Notes: a model not told the origin generated them from the letters alone. 64,000 nt of DNA from Parietaria judaica (GCA_954871525.1 OX940866.1:36902521-36966520); one strand, 5' to 3'; numbered from the stretch's first letter, positions 33,653 through 46,302 are shown. Translations and numbers: made by a program.

Positions 33653-35797
33653 TGTAACGCCCATATATGGGGGTTAGTAGAATAAGACAAAAACGACGAC
33701 TTTTCCAACTTGGACCGTTCAATGACACATTATCATTCGACCGATATCGTTGAATATTCAATGTCCACGTCAACAAACATATAACTTTTGCCCATGGGAC
33801 TTAAAACGACAATACAACATCAACGACCACAGTTTATACAACACCATAAAACGACAAATATAAAGTACCACCATCACAAATGTCCTTAATTTAATCCTTT
33901 ACATTTTCGAAATTAAAGATCAACTAAAAACACGAAATTCACCACGACGAACATTAAAGGTTTAGGTAAGCAAAACGACACGTAGACTTCCTGAATCAAA
34001 CTATTCCTCGTCCGGGGTCTGATACTGAACACCACCTGAAGCTGGAAAGAAAAAGATGTATATGGAAGGGGTGAGCACCACACGCTCAGTAGGGAATCTA
34101 CTACCAATTCTCTTTACCGAACCATTATTAGTCAAATTTCAATTAATTTAAATTAAACGTCATCATAAAATCATTTTATTATCATTTTAACCATTTTCAA
34201 CACTGAAATAAATAAATAAACATTCTCCACAAAAGTCAAATCATTTCGGTGGTCCATGCCGAGTCAGCTCGCGCCTTTTCTCCACTATATCCCATCGAGT
34301 CCTCAAGGCACGAGCACAGGTGGACTAGAAGTCCCTAACCGTAACTCGCCCTCGACTCGGGATCCTAATCACCACCAAAGACGGCCAGTTCGCCATGGGT
34401 CAAAATGTTGACTTTTGGGTCCAATCATATCCATATCCATGTCCATGTCCGGCCTACTGCGCAGTAACCAGCTGCTCGTCAGCAGCTCATCCGCCCGAAG
34501 CGGGTACCATATCATAATAATCATCATCCGCCCGAAGCGGGTACCATTTCAACATACGTCATACCGACGTCACCATAAACATAAAATATATAATAAGCAT
34601 CAATCGGATGCAACCATACCTGGTATCCAGCCTCGCTATCAAGCGACGACAAATCACAAGATTAACCTTATCTTTTGATTTAAAATAAAAAAATAATATC
34701 TCATTAATTCCGGTTTTAACCTATCTGGTTCAATCTTCATTAAATCGTTGGTTTCTACGTTCATTTTAAAAGCGAGAAAAGGTAATAGCCCCTACCTCAA
34801 TCCGTGGAAAATTTGACCGATCGAATAGCTAGTCGAAGATGCGGGTTCGTCTTGGCCTTGACTTCGATGATCAGAGACTTCGGGATCCGATGTACTATTC
34901 ATAACGGGTGATTCAGGTAGCACGGTTTTCGAGGTGACCACGGGACGACTATCCGTGCCAACTATAACACCGATACCATCCATAAGTCAAATATTACTAA
35001 GATTGGAATTCAAATTGTCAATTGAAAACCCGATACACTGACATTTAACCCGGGCCGAATTCCCGTCGGGCACGCAAAACGAGGCAATAAAACGGGCATC
35101 AATTCGACAATGTGATACCTCTCCTAGCCTAATTCGACTATTCTAAACACAATGGCGAGGTCAATTTCATCAATCAAGGCCCAGAACATACCTAATTGGA
35201 TCATCTAAAATCATAAACTATGGCAAGGAAATTCGGGCTTACCGAGAGTCCGATGACGATTTCGATCGAGGGCTTTCGATCTCCTCGACGAGGGCTTCAA
35301 AACCCCTCAATAAATTTCGAGATCGGAAAAATGATGACGGCGGCCGGCAACGGCGAATGACGGCGGCGACGGCGAGGTGATACCTCCAACGGACTCTAAT
35401 AGGCTTCGTGAACATGATTCCGGTATTAGATTTCTCAAAATCAAACCGACATGAAAAAGATCTAGAGTTGTAAAATCGCACCTTCCGGCGAATATTCCAG
35501 TCAAACGCCGCCACCTCGGGTCGACTTCCGCCCAGCAGCTTGTTCACCTCCTCGAGAGCTTTCCAACGGTACCAAGATCTCGCCGATCGGAGTTCCGGTG
35601 ATGGAGCTATGAGGCTTTGAGCATTTGAGGAAGGAGAAGAAAATAGAAGATAGAGAGAGAGAGAGTACGGGAGCAGAGGTGAGAGAAAGAAAAAGAAAAG
35701 AAAGAGAAGAGGGGGGGAAATGAGATGGTTCATTTCGAACCATTCTCTGACAACATTTTTTTTTTATATATATAATAATATATTATGGGGTTTTACA
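33653..35797 (-). repeat. Gypsy LTR (left copy)
   Basis: 2145 bases with TGTAACGCCC and GGGGTTTTACA ends, hence TGTAA...TTACA inverted termini. It is nearly identical to 39475-41620. Inside, on the + strand, there are two copies of ccgcccgaagcgggtacca, about 40 bp apart. Confidence 0.93.
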
Positions 35798-35835
35798 ATA
35801 CTCCACCACTCAAAAAAATTTCGTCCTCGAAATTT
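35798..35835 (-). other. Polypurine tract region of the gypsy element
   Basis: On the minus strand, gaggacgaaattttttt then gagtggtggagtat precede the LTR end TGTAAAACCCC. This purine-rich gagtggtggag stretch is the usual second-strand primer position for plant chromoviruses. Confidence 0.65.
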
Positions 35836-38800
35836 AAACGAAACTACTCCCGAACAAAGACGGGTACTTCTCCATCATCTCTGACTCTAACTCCCAGGTT
35901 GCCTCTCTTACTTCGTGATGGTTCCACACCACTTCGACTAGAGGAATCTCTCATTGACGAAGAACTTTTACTTCACAGTTGATAATATGAATCGAGCATT
36001 ACTCATATGTCGCATTTTCTTGAAAAGGTATCTCTGTCCACTCAATGATTTGACGAGGATCGGGTTCATATATTCTCGACATCGACACATGAAACACATT
36101 GTGAACGTGAGATAATTGCGGAGGTAAATCGAGCTTGTATGCGAGTGGTTCAACTCTTTCACTACCTCGAATGGGCCGGTGTATCACGGAGCCAACTTTC
36201 TTTTTATTCCAAAACGAGAAACACCCGGAGTGGGTGTAGCCTTTAGAAATACATAACCGCCAACCATGAATTCCAATGGCCTTCGTCTTCGTTCCGCATA
36301 ACTCTTTTGGCGACTTTCAGCAATTTTGAATCTTTCCGAATAAGCTTAATCGCTTCCGTTGTCTCTCTGAGGTAGGAAGGACCGGGAGTAATACGATCTT
36401 CACACTCCGCCCAACAAAGAGGTGAACGACAAGGTCGACCATACAAGGCCTCATACGGTGCCATACCGATACTAGCCTGAAAGCTATTGTTGTAAGAAAA
36501 CTCCACAAATGGTAGTTGCTACCTCCACTTTCTCCCAAAATCCAAGACACACGCCCGAAGCACGTCTTCTAATATCTGAATTACTCGATCTGATTGACCA
36601 TCAGTCTGCGGGTGAAAAGCTGCGCTCAAACTCAAATCAATTCTTTTTTTTTTCTTCTCCAAAACTTTGAGGTGAAACGAGCGTCTCGGTCCGAAACTAT
36701 TGAAACAGGGACCCCATGAAGCTTTACTATCTTTTCCACATATAGTTTACAAAGTTTCGGAACTTTGTAATCTGTCCGAATGGGGATAAAGTGGGCTGAT
36801 TTTGTCAATCTATCAACGATCACCCACACCGCATCGTGTCCGCCCCGAGACCGAGGAAGTCCCGAAACGAAGTCCATTGTGATGCAGTCCCATTTCCACT
36901 CAGGTATTTCAAGTGGTCTAAGCTCCCCGCCAGGTCTTTGATGCTCTGCTTTGACCATTTGGCAGACTGGACATCTCTTCACGAACATCGCCACATCCGA
37001 CTTCATTCCGTACCAATAATATTGCCTCTCCAGATCCTGGTACATCTTCGTACTCCCTGGGTGAATAGCAAACTTGGAACGATGAGCTTCATGTATAATG
37101 GCGCTTCGTAACGTAGTATCATCAGCTACCGCAAGCCTCCTTTTGTACAATAAAAATCCATCGACTCCCACATTCCATCCTTCAAGTTGTTCTCCAGCTT
37201 GTAATCGATTCCATACCTCTTGTAACGTTTCATCGCTCCACTGACTTTGTCTAACTTGGAGTACCATTGATGGAACGGCTATGACGTTATATGCACATGC
37301 ATTATACCCATCGCTATGGAATTCTAAATTGTAATCGCCAATGGTAACCGATCTTTTCCATAATTCCAAGGTCAAAGAAGCAACCAAACCATGATTCTTC
37401 AGACTTAATGCATCGGCGACCACTGAATATCTCAAATCTTGAGCCGTAAAGATGACAACGCCAGATTTTGAGTGCAAATATCACTGCTGCTAGCTCCAAG
37501 TCGTGGGTAGGATAGTTTTGTTCATGCGGCTTTAATTGCCTAGAACCATATGCCACCACTCTCCCTTGTTGCATGAGCACACAACCTAGTCCACTACGAG
37601 ATGCATCAGTATACACTGTAAACACTTCATCTACATTGGGAACAACAAGGACAGGAGCACTCGTCAATCGTCGTTTCAACTCTGAAAAATACTCTTCACA
37701 TCTATCATCCCAACTGAACTGAACATCTTTTCTGGTGAGCTTTCTTAGCGGTGCGGCAATTTTTGAAAAATTCTCCACGAACTTCCTGTAATAGCCCGCA
37801 AGATCTAGGAAACTTCGAACTTCTGCCACATTTCTTGGTTGCCTCCAGTTCAAGATAGCTTCAATCTTTGACGGGTCTACGACAATACCTTCTTGCGAGA
37901 TCACGTGGCCTAACAATTTCACTTCCGTCATCCAGAATTCACATTTTTCTTTGTTTGCATAGAGACGATAGTCCCGCAAAGTCTGCCAAACTATTCGCAA
38001 ATGTTCTTCGTGTTCTTTAGGGTTCTTGAATAGATAAGTATGTCATCAATGAAGACAACAACGAATCGATCCAAGTATGACCGAAAAAAAAAATCTATTC
38101 ATTAAGTCCATAAACGCCGCTGGAGCGTTCGTTAAACCAAAAGGCATAACCGTGAACTCAAATTGATCATATCGTGTACGGAACGCTGGTTTCAGGATGT
38201 CGGCATCTCGAATTCTCAATTGGTGGTAACATGACCGCAAATCTATCTTTGAGAAGAACTTGAATCCTCGCAATTGATCGAATAGGTCATCTATGTGCGG
38301 TAAAAGGGTATTTATTTTTAATCATTATCTTGTTGAGTCATTTGTAGCCCACACAAAGGCGTAAACTACCATCTCTTTTCTTAGCGAATAACACCGGCGC
38401 TCCCCACGGTGATGGACTTTGCCTGATAAACTCTTTGCTCAACAAGTCGTCTAATTGCTCTCTCAATTCTGCCAATTCTGCTGGAGCCATACGGTAAGGA
38501 GTCATAGAGATCGGAGAACTCCCAGGAACTAGGTCAATGTCAAACCCAATCGACAATCTGGAGGAAATCCTAAAATCTCTGCGGAAAACACATCTTCAAG
38601 ATCTTGTACTATTGGGATGTACGGGTCGATTGTACTTTGCCTCACACCTTCAATGGCACAATTAACTTCCGACCCTTCAAAATTCATCTCTCCTCCAAGG
38701 AGAGACTTCAAGATAAAATTATGAGGCCATATTAACATGCTCATTTTCGTTTCTTCTGAGGGTGCCATGTATTTTGTAGCAGTCTACTATAGCACGGTAC

Positions 38801-38967
38801 TTTTCTAATATATCCAATTCCAATGTTACATCAAACTCGATCATACGGGGAACGATTACGTCAAATGATAATTTACTTCCTTCAATGACAAGCTCACAAG
38901 ACTTGTAGATCATTAAAGCTTTTGGCAATTTCCTATATGAGCGCACAACGATGAAGGAATAATACAT
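35820..38967 (-). pseudogene. Gypsy pol remnant (protease end, RT, RNase H, integrase, chromodomain)
   Basis: Read on the minus strand, the blocks come in normal order but in several frames. 38967-38719: protease C-terminal region with FDVTLELDILEKYRA. 38556-38338 and 38273-38046: reverse transcriptase, with [20 protein letters not shown] and [15 protein letters not shown]. The active-site [11 protein letters not shown] follows at about 38065-38030 after a frameshift in an A/T run. 38000-37314: RT end and RNase H with [11 protein letters not shown]. 37477-36632: integrase with HHCC finger (CPVCQMVK) and catalytic [11 protein letters not shown]. 36506-36243: integrase end. 36187-35850: GPF-type region RVHNVFHVSMSR, then chromodomain EVVWNHHEVREATWELE with an in-frame stop before it. 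Frameshifts and stops mean no full polyprotein can be made. Confidence 0.9.
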
Positions 38968-38989
38968 GTCTCGAGGTTTTTGGCTGAAA

Positions 38990-39342
38990 CAATCAGTTCT
39001 GAGAAATTAGAGTAACGCTTTGGCGTAAGGTTCTCGCAAACCCATTGCGCATGAAATCATTACCCAAAAATTACCATTCTAGCTTCAGTGCTATCTACGA
39101 CATCAGAATTATCAAGCACCTCATAAATTTTCTTCATTAATGTCAATCGCATTTCAATTGTAGCAGCATCAGGAAATTCATCAAACTATAGAGGATTTTG
39201 GAACAGGTTCTCCTTAAAAGATTTCATTATTTCAACTGCAGAATTAAGAGATTGTATCACGTATTATGGAACATTATACAATGCAGATTCTTCAAGATTT
39301 AACGGGGGACGCAGATTTAGGGTACTTTGGGAATTCCGAACC
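38990..39342 (-). other. Unidentified protein-like stretch inside the gypsy interior
   Basis: Between the leader and the pol remains, where gag should be, the minus strand reads MVRNSQSTLNLRPPLN, ESALYNV, SLNSAVEIMKSFKENL, FDEFPDAATIEMRLTLMKK and IYEVLDNSDVVDSTEARM. These are interrupted by stops and a frameshift, after which AMGLREPYAKALL appears in another frame. It does not look like chromovirus gag, which I would expect to carry a zinc knuckle. It may be a captured host gene fragment. I do not recognise the source. Confidence 0.4.
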
Positions 39343-39459
39343 ATGTTGATCAACTGTAAAAAGATTAAATGTCAGGATTATGGATGGTGATACAAAATAA
39401 AACACGACAAAAACGCAAAATAAAAATTATGGTGTTGTACCCTAGGTGCCGTAACCTAG

Positions 39460-39471
39460 GCTCTGATACCA
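39460..39471 (-). other. Primer-binding site of the gypsy element
   Basis: TGGTATCAGAGC on the minus strand, directly inside the 5' LTR end and matching the plant initiator-Met tRNA primer. This is the functional-position copy. Confidence 0.85.
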
Positions 39472-39474
39472 AAA

Positions 39475-41620
39475 TGTAACGCCCATATATGGGGGTTAGT
39501 AGAATAAGACAAACACGACGACTTTTCCAACTTGGACCGTTCAATGACACATTATCATTCGACCGATATCGTTGAATATTCAATGTCCACGTCAACAAAC
39601 ATATAACTTTTGCCCATGGGACTTAAAACGACAATACAACATCAACGACCACAGTTTATACAACACCATAAAACGACAAATATAAAGTACCACCATCACA
39701 AATGTCCTTAATTTAATCCTTTACATTTTCGAAATTAAAGATCAACTAAAAACACAAAATTCACCACGACGAACATTAAAGGTTTAGGTAAGCAAAACGA
39801 CACGTAGACTTCCTGAATCAAACTATTCCTCGTCCGGGGTCTGATACTGAACACCACCTGAAGCTGGAAAGAAAAAGATGTATATGGAAGGGGTGAGCAC
39901 CACACGCTCAGTAGGGAATCTACTACCAATTCTCTTTACCGAACCATTATTAGTCAAATTTCAATTAATTTAAATTAAACGTCATCATAAAATCATTTTA
40001 TTATCATTTTAACCATTTTCAACACTGAAATAAATAAATAAACATTCTCCACAAAAGTCAAATCATTTCGGTGGTCCATGCCGAGTCAGCTCGCGCCTTT
40101 TCTCCACTATATCCCATCGAGTCCTCAAGGCACGAGCACAGGTGGACTAGAAGTCCCTAACCGTAACTCGCCCTCGACTCGGGATCCTAATCACCACCAA
40201 AGACGGCCAGTTCGCCATGGGTCAAAATGTTGACTTTTGGGTCCAATCATATCCATATCCATGTCCATGTCCGGCCTACTGCGCAGTAACCAGCTGCTCG
40301 TCAGCAGCTCATCCGCCCGAAGCGGGTACCATATCATAATAATCATCATCCGCCCGAAGCGGGTACCATTTCAACATACGTCATACCGACGTCACCATAA
40401 ACATAAAATATATAATAAGCATCAATCGGATGCAACCATACCTGGTATCCAGCCTCGCTATCAAGCGACGACAAATCACAAGATTAACCTTATCTTTTGA
40501 TTTAAAATAAAAAAAATAATATCTCATTAATTCCGGTTTTAACCTATCTGGTTCAATCTTCATTAAATCGTTGGTTTCTACGTTCATTTTAAAAGCGAGA
40601 AAAGGTAATAGCCCCTACCTCAATCCGTGGAAAATTTGACCGATCGAATAGCTAGTCGAAGATGCGGGTTCGTCTTGGCCTTGACTTCGATGATCAGAGA
40701 CTTCGGGATCCGATGTACTATTCATAACGGGTGATTCAGGTAGCACGGTTTTCGAGGTGACCACGGGACGACTATCCGCGCCAACTATAACACCGATACC
40801 ATCCATAAGTCAAATATTACTAAGATTGGAATTCAAATTGTCAATTGAAAACCCGATACACTGACATTTAACCCGGGCCGAATTCCCGTCGGGCACGCAA
40901 AACGAGGCAGTAAAACGGGCATCAATTCGACAATGTGATACCTCTCCTAGCCTAATTCGACTATTCTAAACACAATGGCGAGGTCAATTTCATCAATCAA
41001 GGCCCAGAACATACCTAATTGGATCATCTAAAATCATAAACTATGGCAAGGAAATTCGGGCTTACCGAGAGTCCGATGACGATTTCGATCGAGGGCTTTC
41101 GATCTCCTCGACGAGGGCTTTAAAACCCCTCAATAAATTTCGAGATCGGAAAAATGATGACGGCGGCCGGCAACGGCGAATGACGGCGGCGACGGCGAGG
41201 TGATACCTCCAACGGACTCTAATAGGCTTCGTGAACATGATTCCGGTATTAGATTTCTCAAAATCAAACCGACATGAAAAAGATCTAGAGTTGTAAAATC
41301 GCACCTTCCGGCGAATATTCCGGTCAAACGCCGCCACCTCGGGTCGACTTCCGCCCAGCAGCTTGTTCACCTCCTCGAGAGCTTTCCAACGGTACCAAGA
41401 TCTCGCCGATCGGAGTTCCGGTGATGGAGCTATGAGGCTTTGAGCATTTGAGGAAGGAGAAGAAAATAGAAGATATAGAGAGAGAGTACGGGAGCAGAGG
41501 TGAGAGAAAGAAAAAGAAAAGAAAGAGAAGAGGGGGGGAAAGGAGATGGTTCATTTCGAACCATTCTCTGACAACAATTTTTTTTTTTATATATATAATA
41601 ATATATTATGGGGTTTTACA
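39475..41620 (-). repeat. Gypsy LTR (right copy, 5' LTR)
   Basis: 2146 bases with the same TGTAACGCCC...GGGGTTTTACA ends as the left copy. Differences seen by eye include single-base changes and length changes in A runs and a GA run near 41476, around ten in all. Confidence 0.93.
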
Positions 41621-42030
41621 GTTCGGATAGAAGGCAAGCCCGGCCAGAAGCAGACGAGCAGGCCAGCTCGGGGACAGAGAAGTTGTCCGGGCAGGAAAGG
41701 GAAAGTCAGAAACTACCCAGCAAGGAAAGCGCATGGCTTGTGGAGCAAGCAAAGATCGAGTCAAAGATTTGATAAGATTATTTAGGGTAGCTTCCTGATT
41801 TTGTACGATTTGGTTAGCTAGGGTTTCGCCTATGTGAGGCTATAAATATACCTAGCATGTACACTTTGTAAAGTGCTGAGTCCATTAGAGTTTGAGTTTA
41901 TCTTCTTGTATTTTGCCTTCGATTATTAATCAGAGAATTTCTTCTCCCAAAAGTTTGTGTCCTTTATTTTCTTGTTCGATTTCTTTGGTGTTATTCGTGT
42001 TTTTTGCAGATCCGTAAATTGGGATCCAAC
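41621..42030 (+). mobile_element. Truncated LTR of another retrotransposon
   Basis: The sequence has a TATA box (ggctataaatatacc, about 41850), then an R/U5-like leader ending at gggatccaaca (42030), a typical CA end. The left part is missing, cut off by the gypsy LTR. Nothing resembling its missing half is present left of 33521, so a deletion accompanied or followed the gypsy insertion. Confidence 0.6.
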
Positions 42031-43638
42031 AATATATTCATATCATTTTAGGTTTTAACCATTTACATCAAATTCTATGACACTCTTTGCACTTGGATTA
42101 ACAAATACTTGTCACGTCACATATCTTGATTTGAATCTGACATGCAAGAAACATGGGATATGAAAATAGTAAAACATAAATAATAAAAAAATAACGGAAT
42201 CACTTGTTAGGTGACTAACCCTACTTTGAAGTTTCGGAAGGTGATTAGGTTTAATTAATTATATTGCATGAGAAGACCTCTAGGCATGTCATGTGAATAA
42301 TAATATTTCAAATATGGGCAAAACAGAAGGATATTATTATTATTATTTAACATTTGATTGTTCTTAACATGTCTTGCCAAAATTCAATTCACAACTTTTG
42401 GTACGGGAGTTCAATTTGGATTCTGAGTGCCCATATACGAGTGTACTGCTTGTGTATTAAAGTCAATAAATGATACCAAGTTTGTTTGGGATATTCATTA
42501 TACGATGTTATTTTTATATATCATTCCAATATTTCGTCAACACTCCAATAAATTAGCATGAATTGACTCAACAATATTATATATATAATATAATTTCTCA
42601 TCACTACCCCTCCTTAATAATAGTAGACGTGGACATAGTAAGAGCGAAGATGAATATTTTCAATTTCCAAAGCTAAATACTAAAGTAAAAATGGAATATA
42701 TAATTAGCAAAATATTTAAAACGGTGATTATTAATCCACACCGATCATGCTTACGTAGGAACTGGACCACGGAACTCTTAGTTATAAGCATGCACAAATA
42801 AAGAAGCTCAAAAACATATAAGAAAATCAGAAGAATGTGAGCCTACATTGCATATATAAAGATAACGAAGTGAGTGTTGTGTGGTCCGATCATGCATGCA
42901 TGGGTTACACTTATAAATGTAGTTGATGACAGTGTGTTACATTATTACATTATTACATGTATCATGAAAGTTGACATGTGATTGCACATGCCTACTTAAT
43001 GCACACTGGACTGGACTGGACTGGAGAAAATAGTATATATATATGTCAACACACGATTTCATTATTTATATTTTATAATTAATTAATTAATTGATAGATT
43101 CCAAAATATGCAGATGGGAAGTTTTGCATGTGATTGAAGATGATCTTACTTAGATAGGCGAAATGGGTGTAATTGGAAAAATGAAATATAACTACATTTT
43201 ATACTAAATTAATGGTTGTTGGCCAATAATAGGTGTTACAAATATTGCAAACAATTAATATGTGGTATATTTAAGGTTATTAGCGGCATATATTCCATTT
43301 CTTTTTCAAATTTCGTACTTACGTGCTCGTTTTTTTTTTTTTTTTTTAGCGGCATCAATTTCAAAAGTATTAAAATACAGCTCCCGTCACTTTTTTGTAA
43401 GTCGACGTTAAATTCAGCTACGTGTCAAGTCTTTAGCATCAACACATATTATCATTTATTGATGTCAATGTCATAAGTACTTAATATTTTTTTTACATCT
43501 TAAGTACTTAATAAAAGTACCAATTTTTTTCATTCATGTTTATAGTTTTTTTTTTAAGTGCACGCCACATCATATGTTGGTCCATCTCTAGCTCTCAAGT
43601 CTCAACCATGGGTCCATGGCGTTTACCTCAGTTTAGGG
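42031..43638. other. AT-rich intergenic region
   Basis: No gene recognised. A small (GGACT)n run lies near 43010-43024 and an (AATT)n-type run near 43078-43094. A T16 run is at about 43330. Confidence 0.55.
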
Positions 43639-45040
43639 TAGAGCTGCACATGTCGCAATCGCGACCGATCGCGACTAAAGTCGCCAAAATCGCGACTGTA
43701 CACGTCGCGATGCGTCGTGGCGTGCCTGGTCGCGATGCGTCGCGACGTGGTCGCGATTTAGCGAGGAAGGACCAAAAAAAAGGGTGCGGCAAAAGTTATT
43801 TTTTGTTTCCAATGTTTAATTTTATTAGTTTTTATCCGAATTTAAGTATTAAATTATGTAAACTTATTATTTAAACTTTATTTATTTCAAAATTAATATT
43901 TTAGTATGTTATTATTGTGTAACATATTATTAATTTTAAATTATAAGTTAATTTTTAAGTTGTAATATATGTTAATAAGTATGTACGTGTACCATATTAA
44001 TAATTATTAAAATTCTAAAACAAATAAGTAAATATGATAAAACAAGATATTAAAAAAAAAGTTGTATTATTCACTGTGAATATTACAATATGGTGGAAGA
44101 AGTTGTAAATATTCAGTGTAAATATTACAAGATGCCTCACTAAAACCTCTCTCGTAAAACCCTCCTTAGGGACATAAAACCAAGAGAGGAAAGAGCACAT
44201 CATATTGGCGTTTACATTGCGTCACTCGGGGAACCAGTCGTTAAACCTTTGCGTCATAAGCTCTAGCTCGGTTGGCTCGGTCCGTTGGGCGATGGTGGGG
44301 TTGCGGAACATCCAATCGTTCAACACCACCGCTTGCTCGAGGTGTGTGGGAGTTGTTGACGCCCTCCGGTCGTCGATTATATGCTGAGCCGAGCTGAACG
44401 CGCTCTCCGAAGCAACGCTGGAAATGGGGATGGACAGTATATCCCTCGCCATTCTCGCCAATATCGGGAATCTTTCCCGTTGATTCTTCCACCATCCAAT
44501 CACATCGAACTCGACGGAGTCCTCGTCGATCCGCAGGCCGTAGTACCGCTTCAGTTCTTGCGGGGCACCGTCCGTTTCCTCCGCTCGTGCCGGTGGCGTA
44601 CCGGATCCCGATGCTTCTCCGCGATCCAGTCTTTGCTTCAGTTGAGAGAATTTGAGAGAGAGTTGAGAGAATTTGAGAGAGAGTTGAGAGATTGTTGGTG
44701 AGGAAATGAGGGAGGAAGAGGTGGTATTTATAGGGTTTTAGGAGAGGGTGGGGTGGGTGAATAATTATTGTGGTGGGTGAAGTGGGTGAATAATTGTGAG
44801 GAGAAAGTGGGTGAAAAAATTTTGAAATTTGAAATTTTAGGGTTGGAATTCGAGTAAAGTGGGTAATAATTGTGGTTGGGGAATAAATTTCGGGTAAAAA
44901 TTGTGTTATTTTCGCCACCAACAAACACAACTTTTCACTCCCCTCGGATCGATGACGTGGCGTAATCTCAGCCACACGATCAACCCCTCGGATCGATGAC
45001 GTGGTCGTCGCGACTCGCACTCCTCGTCGCGACGAAGATA
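43639..45040 (-). mobile_element. hAT transposon, internal deletion derivative A (keeps C-terminal part)
   Basis: The left end is TAGAGCTGCA. Both ends carry many copies of the palindrome TCGCGA (43650-43760 and about 45008-45040). In minus orientation it has a promoter/leader (45000-44640) and then jumps to the C-terminal part of a transposase and its 3' UTR. The leader and the 3' UTR are also found, in opposite orientation, in derivative B at 58135-59914. The right boundary is uncertain because no clear TAGAG inverted end is visible there. Confidence 0.78.
44222..44643 (-). pseudogene. hAT transposase C-terminal fragment (dimerisation domain)
   Basis: The frame is open from the leader through KRYYGLRIDEDSVEFDVIGW into WWKNQRERFPILARMARDIL, SIPISSVASESAFSSAQHII and LEQAVVLNDWM, ending FNDWFPE stop. 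This is the hAT C-terminal dimerisation domain found in RICESLEEPER/ZBED-like transposases. The BED zinc finger and the RNase-H-like catalytic core are absent, so it cannot transpose alone. The frame is intact, so a truncated protein is possible if transcribed. Confidence 0.88.
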
Positions 45041-45307
45041 ATACAATTCTTAATTTTCAATTCGTGTAGGTTTCTGCATAAATTCTGTATTATTAATCTT
45101 TTTTATAATTCGTTTTTTTTTTCCTAAAAAATAAATAATTAGAAATATTTAGAAAGAATTAAGCAACTGTTGAGAGAAATAAGTGCATAGATTTACACGT
45201 ATTAAATTTAATGGTATCTCTCAAATTCAAATATAAAAGATCAAATTTGTAGTTTTCTCTTTCCCTAGCTGCTTGGGTCACTCAGTCAGTCAGTCGTCTG
45301 AGGAAAA

Positions 45308-45473
45308 ATGAGCAGAGCTTCTAGGGTTTCAGTCCCCGACAATGTACGGAAAACGATCAAAGACGTCAGAGAGATCACCGGAAAGCTACACAGCGACGAT
45401 GAAATCTACGCCGTCCTTAGAGAGTGCTCCATGGATCCCGACGAGGCCGCCAAGAAGCTCTCCTCCAACCTAG
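45308..45473 (+). pseudogene. Orphan first exon of a GBF-interacting protein 1 (GIP1)-like gene
   Basis: It opens MSRASRVSVPDNVRKTIKDV and continues REITGKLHSDDEIYAVLREC and SMDPDEAAKKL, the conserved GIP1 N-terminal (UBA-like, DUF1296) domain. A GT donor follows at 45474 in the phase (codon broken after G) expected before the usual DxFHEVK exon. That next exon is not present before the OPT gene starts at 46303, or anywhere I can find. Without splicing the frame ends at 45532 after 74 codons. It is either a broken gene copy or a relic of a displaced 5' end. Confidence 0.7.
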
Positions 45474-45532
45474 GTACAACCATCGTTTCTCTGGCTGTTT
45501 TACTTAATTATTTGTCTAATTTGAATAACTAA

Positions 45533-46302
45533 CCAAAATGTTTCAAAATATATATATACATATATGATACAAATATATATATATGATACAAAAATATGCA
45601 ACGTTGTAATCTTTGATTTAGCAATCATACAGTACAGTAGGAAAAACTCAAAAAGTAATAAATAGGTGTGAAGGAACTATGAAGATCCCAAAAATGGGTG
45701 GAGTTTGTTCTTACTCTCATTCTATTTTCTAATTCTAATTCCATATTTGATATTTCATTGAATATTTTAGTTTTCTAATTAGTAAAATATTTTATTGTTG
45801 TTTCACTTTTCACGTGATCTTTCTTATTTTAATAAATATATATTTTGTTTCACTGTTTTTTTTTTAATATATATATATATATATATATAATTATATATAT
45901 ATGCTCATATTCCTGGTTCATCAGTTGCTATTTTTGTGGCATTAAAATTGAAATTGAACAACTGCTAAATAAAAAGAATCAAGTGTAGTATGGTTCAAAG
46001 ATTATTCAAAGGAATGCAGAATTTATGGATAATAATATAGTTGTTTTTACTGGAGTCATATTAATTTGTTATTTTCTTAGTACTTTATTATTTTTATAAT
46101 GCAAGTATTTTACATGCATATATTTTTTAATTATATATTAAAATGCAGTTTATTTAGAAAATCGATAACTATTATTTTTAATATTGAAATCTGTTAGATT
46201 TTGGCGTATATATGTGCATGTATAATATATATATATATATATACACGACAATAAAAACCCCGATCGAAAGGAATTATATCATAAGGTTTTTCTGCAACAA
46301 AA
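45533..46302. other. AT-rich region between the GIP1-like exon and OPT
   Basis: Many TA runs, for example about 45553-45585, 45868-45902 and 46226-46243. It would be the promoter of the OPT gene. No further GIP1-like exon is visible. Confidence 0.5.

Larger units (their letters stand above)
33521..41620 (-). mobile_element. Ty3/gypsy (Tekay-like chromovirus) element, rearranged and defective
   Basis: In minus orientation the order is: 5' LTR 41620-39475, primer-binding site, about 3.7 kb of interior with pol remains, polypurine tract, LTR 35797-33653, then a second copy of the primer-binding site and leader (33652-33521) that ends abruptly. The LTRs differ at only about ten places over 2.15 kb, so the insertion is young. 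The interior has protease-end, reverse transcriptase, RNase H, integrase and chromodomain remnants but no recognised gag. Target duplications cannot be found: the right flank is gttcg and the left flank is aggta. The extra leader implies unequal recombination or truncation of a tandem pair. Confidence 0.9.

Noticed and set aside
36836..37111. 91-codon + strand frame in the gypsy interior
   Set aside because: Antisense to the integrase region.
44241..45020. 259-codon minus-strand frame
   Set aside because: Wrong frame across the hAT leader and transposase fragment. The dimerisation-domain motifs are in the neighbouring frame.
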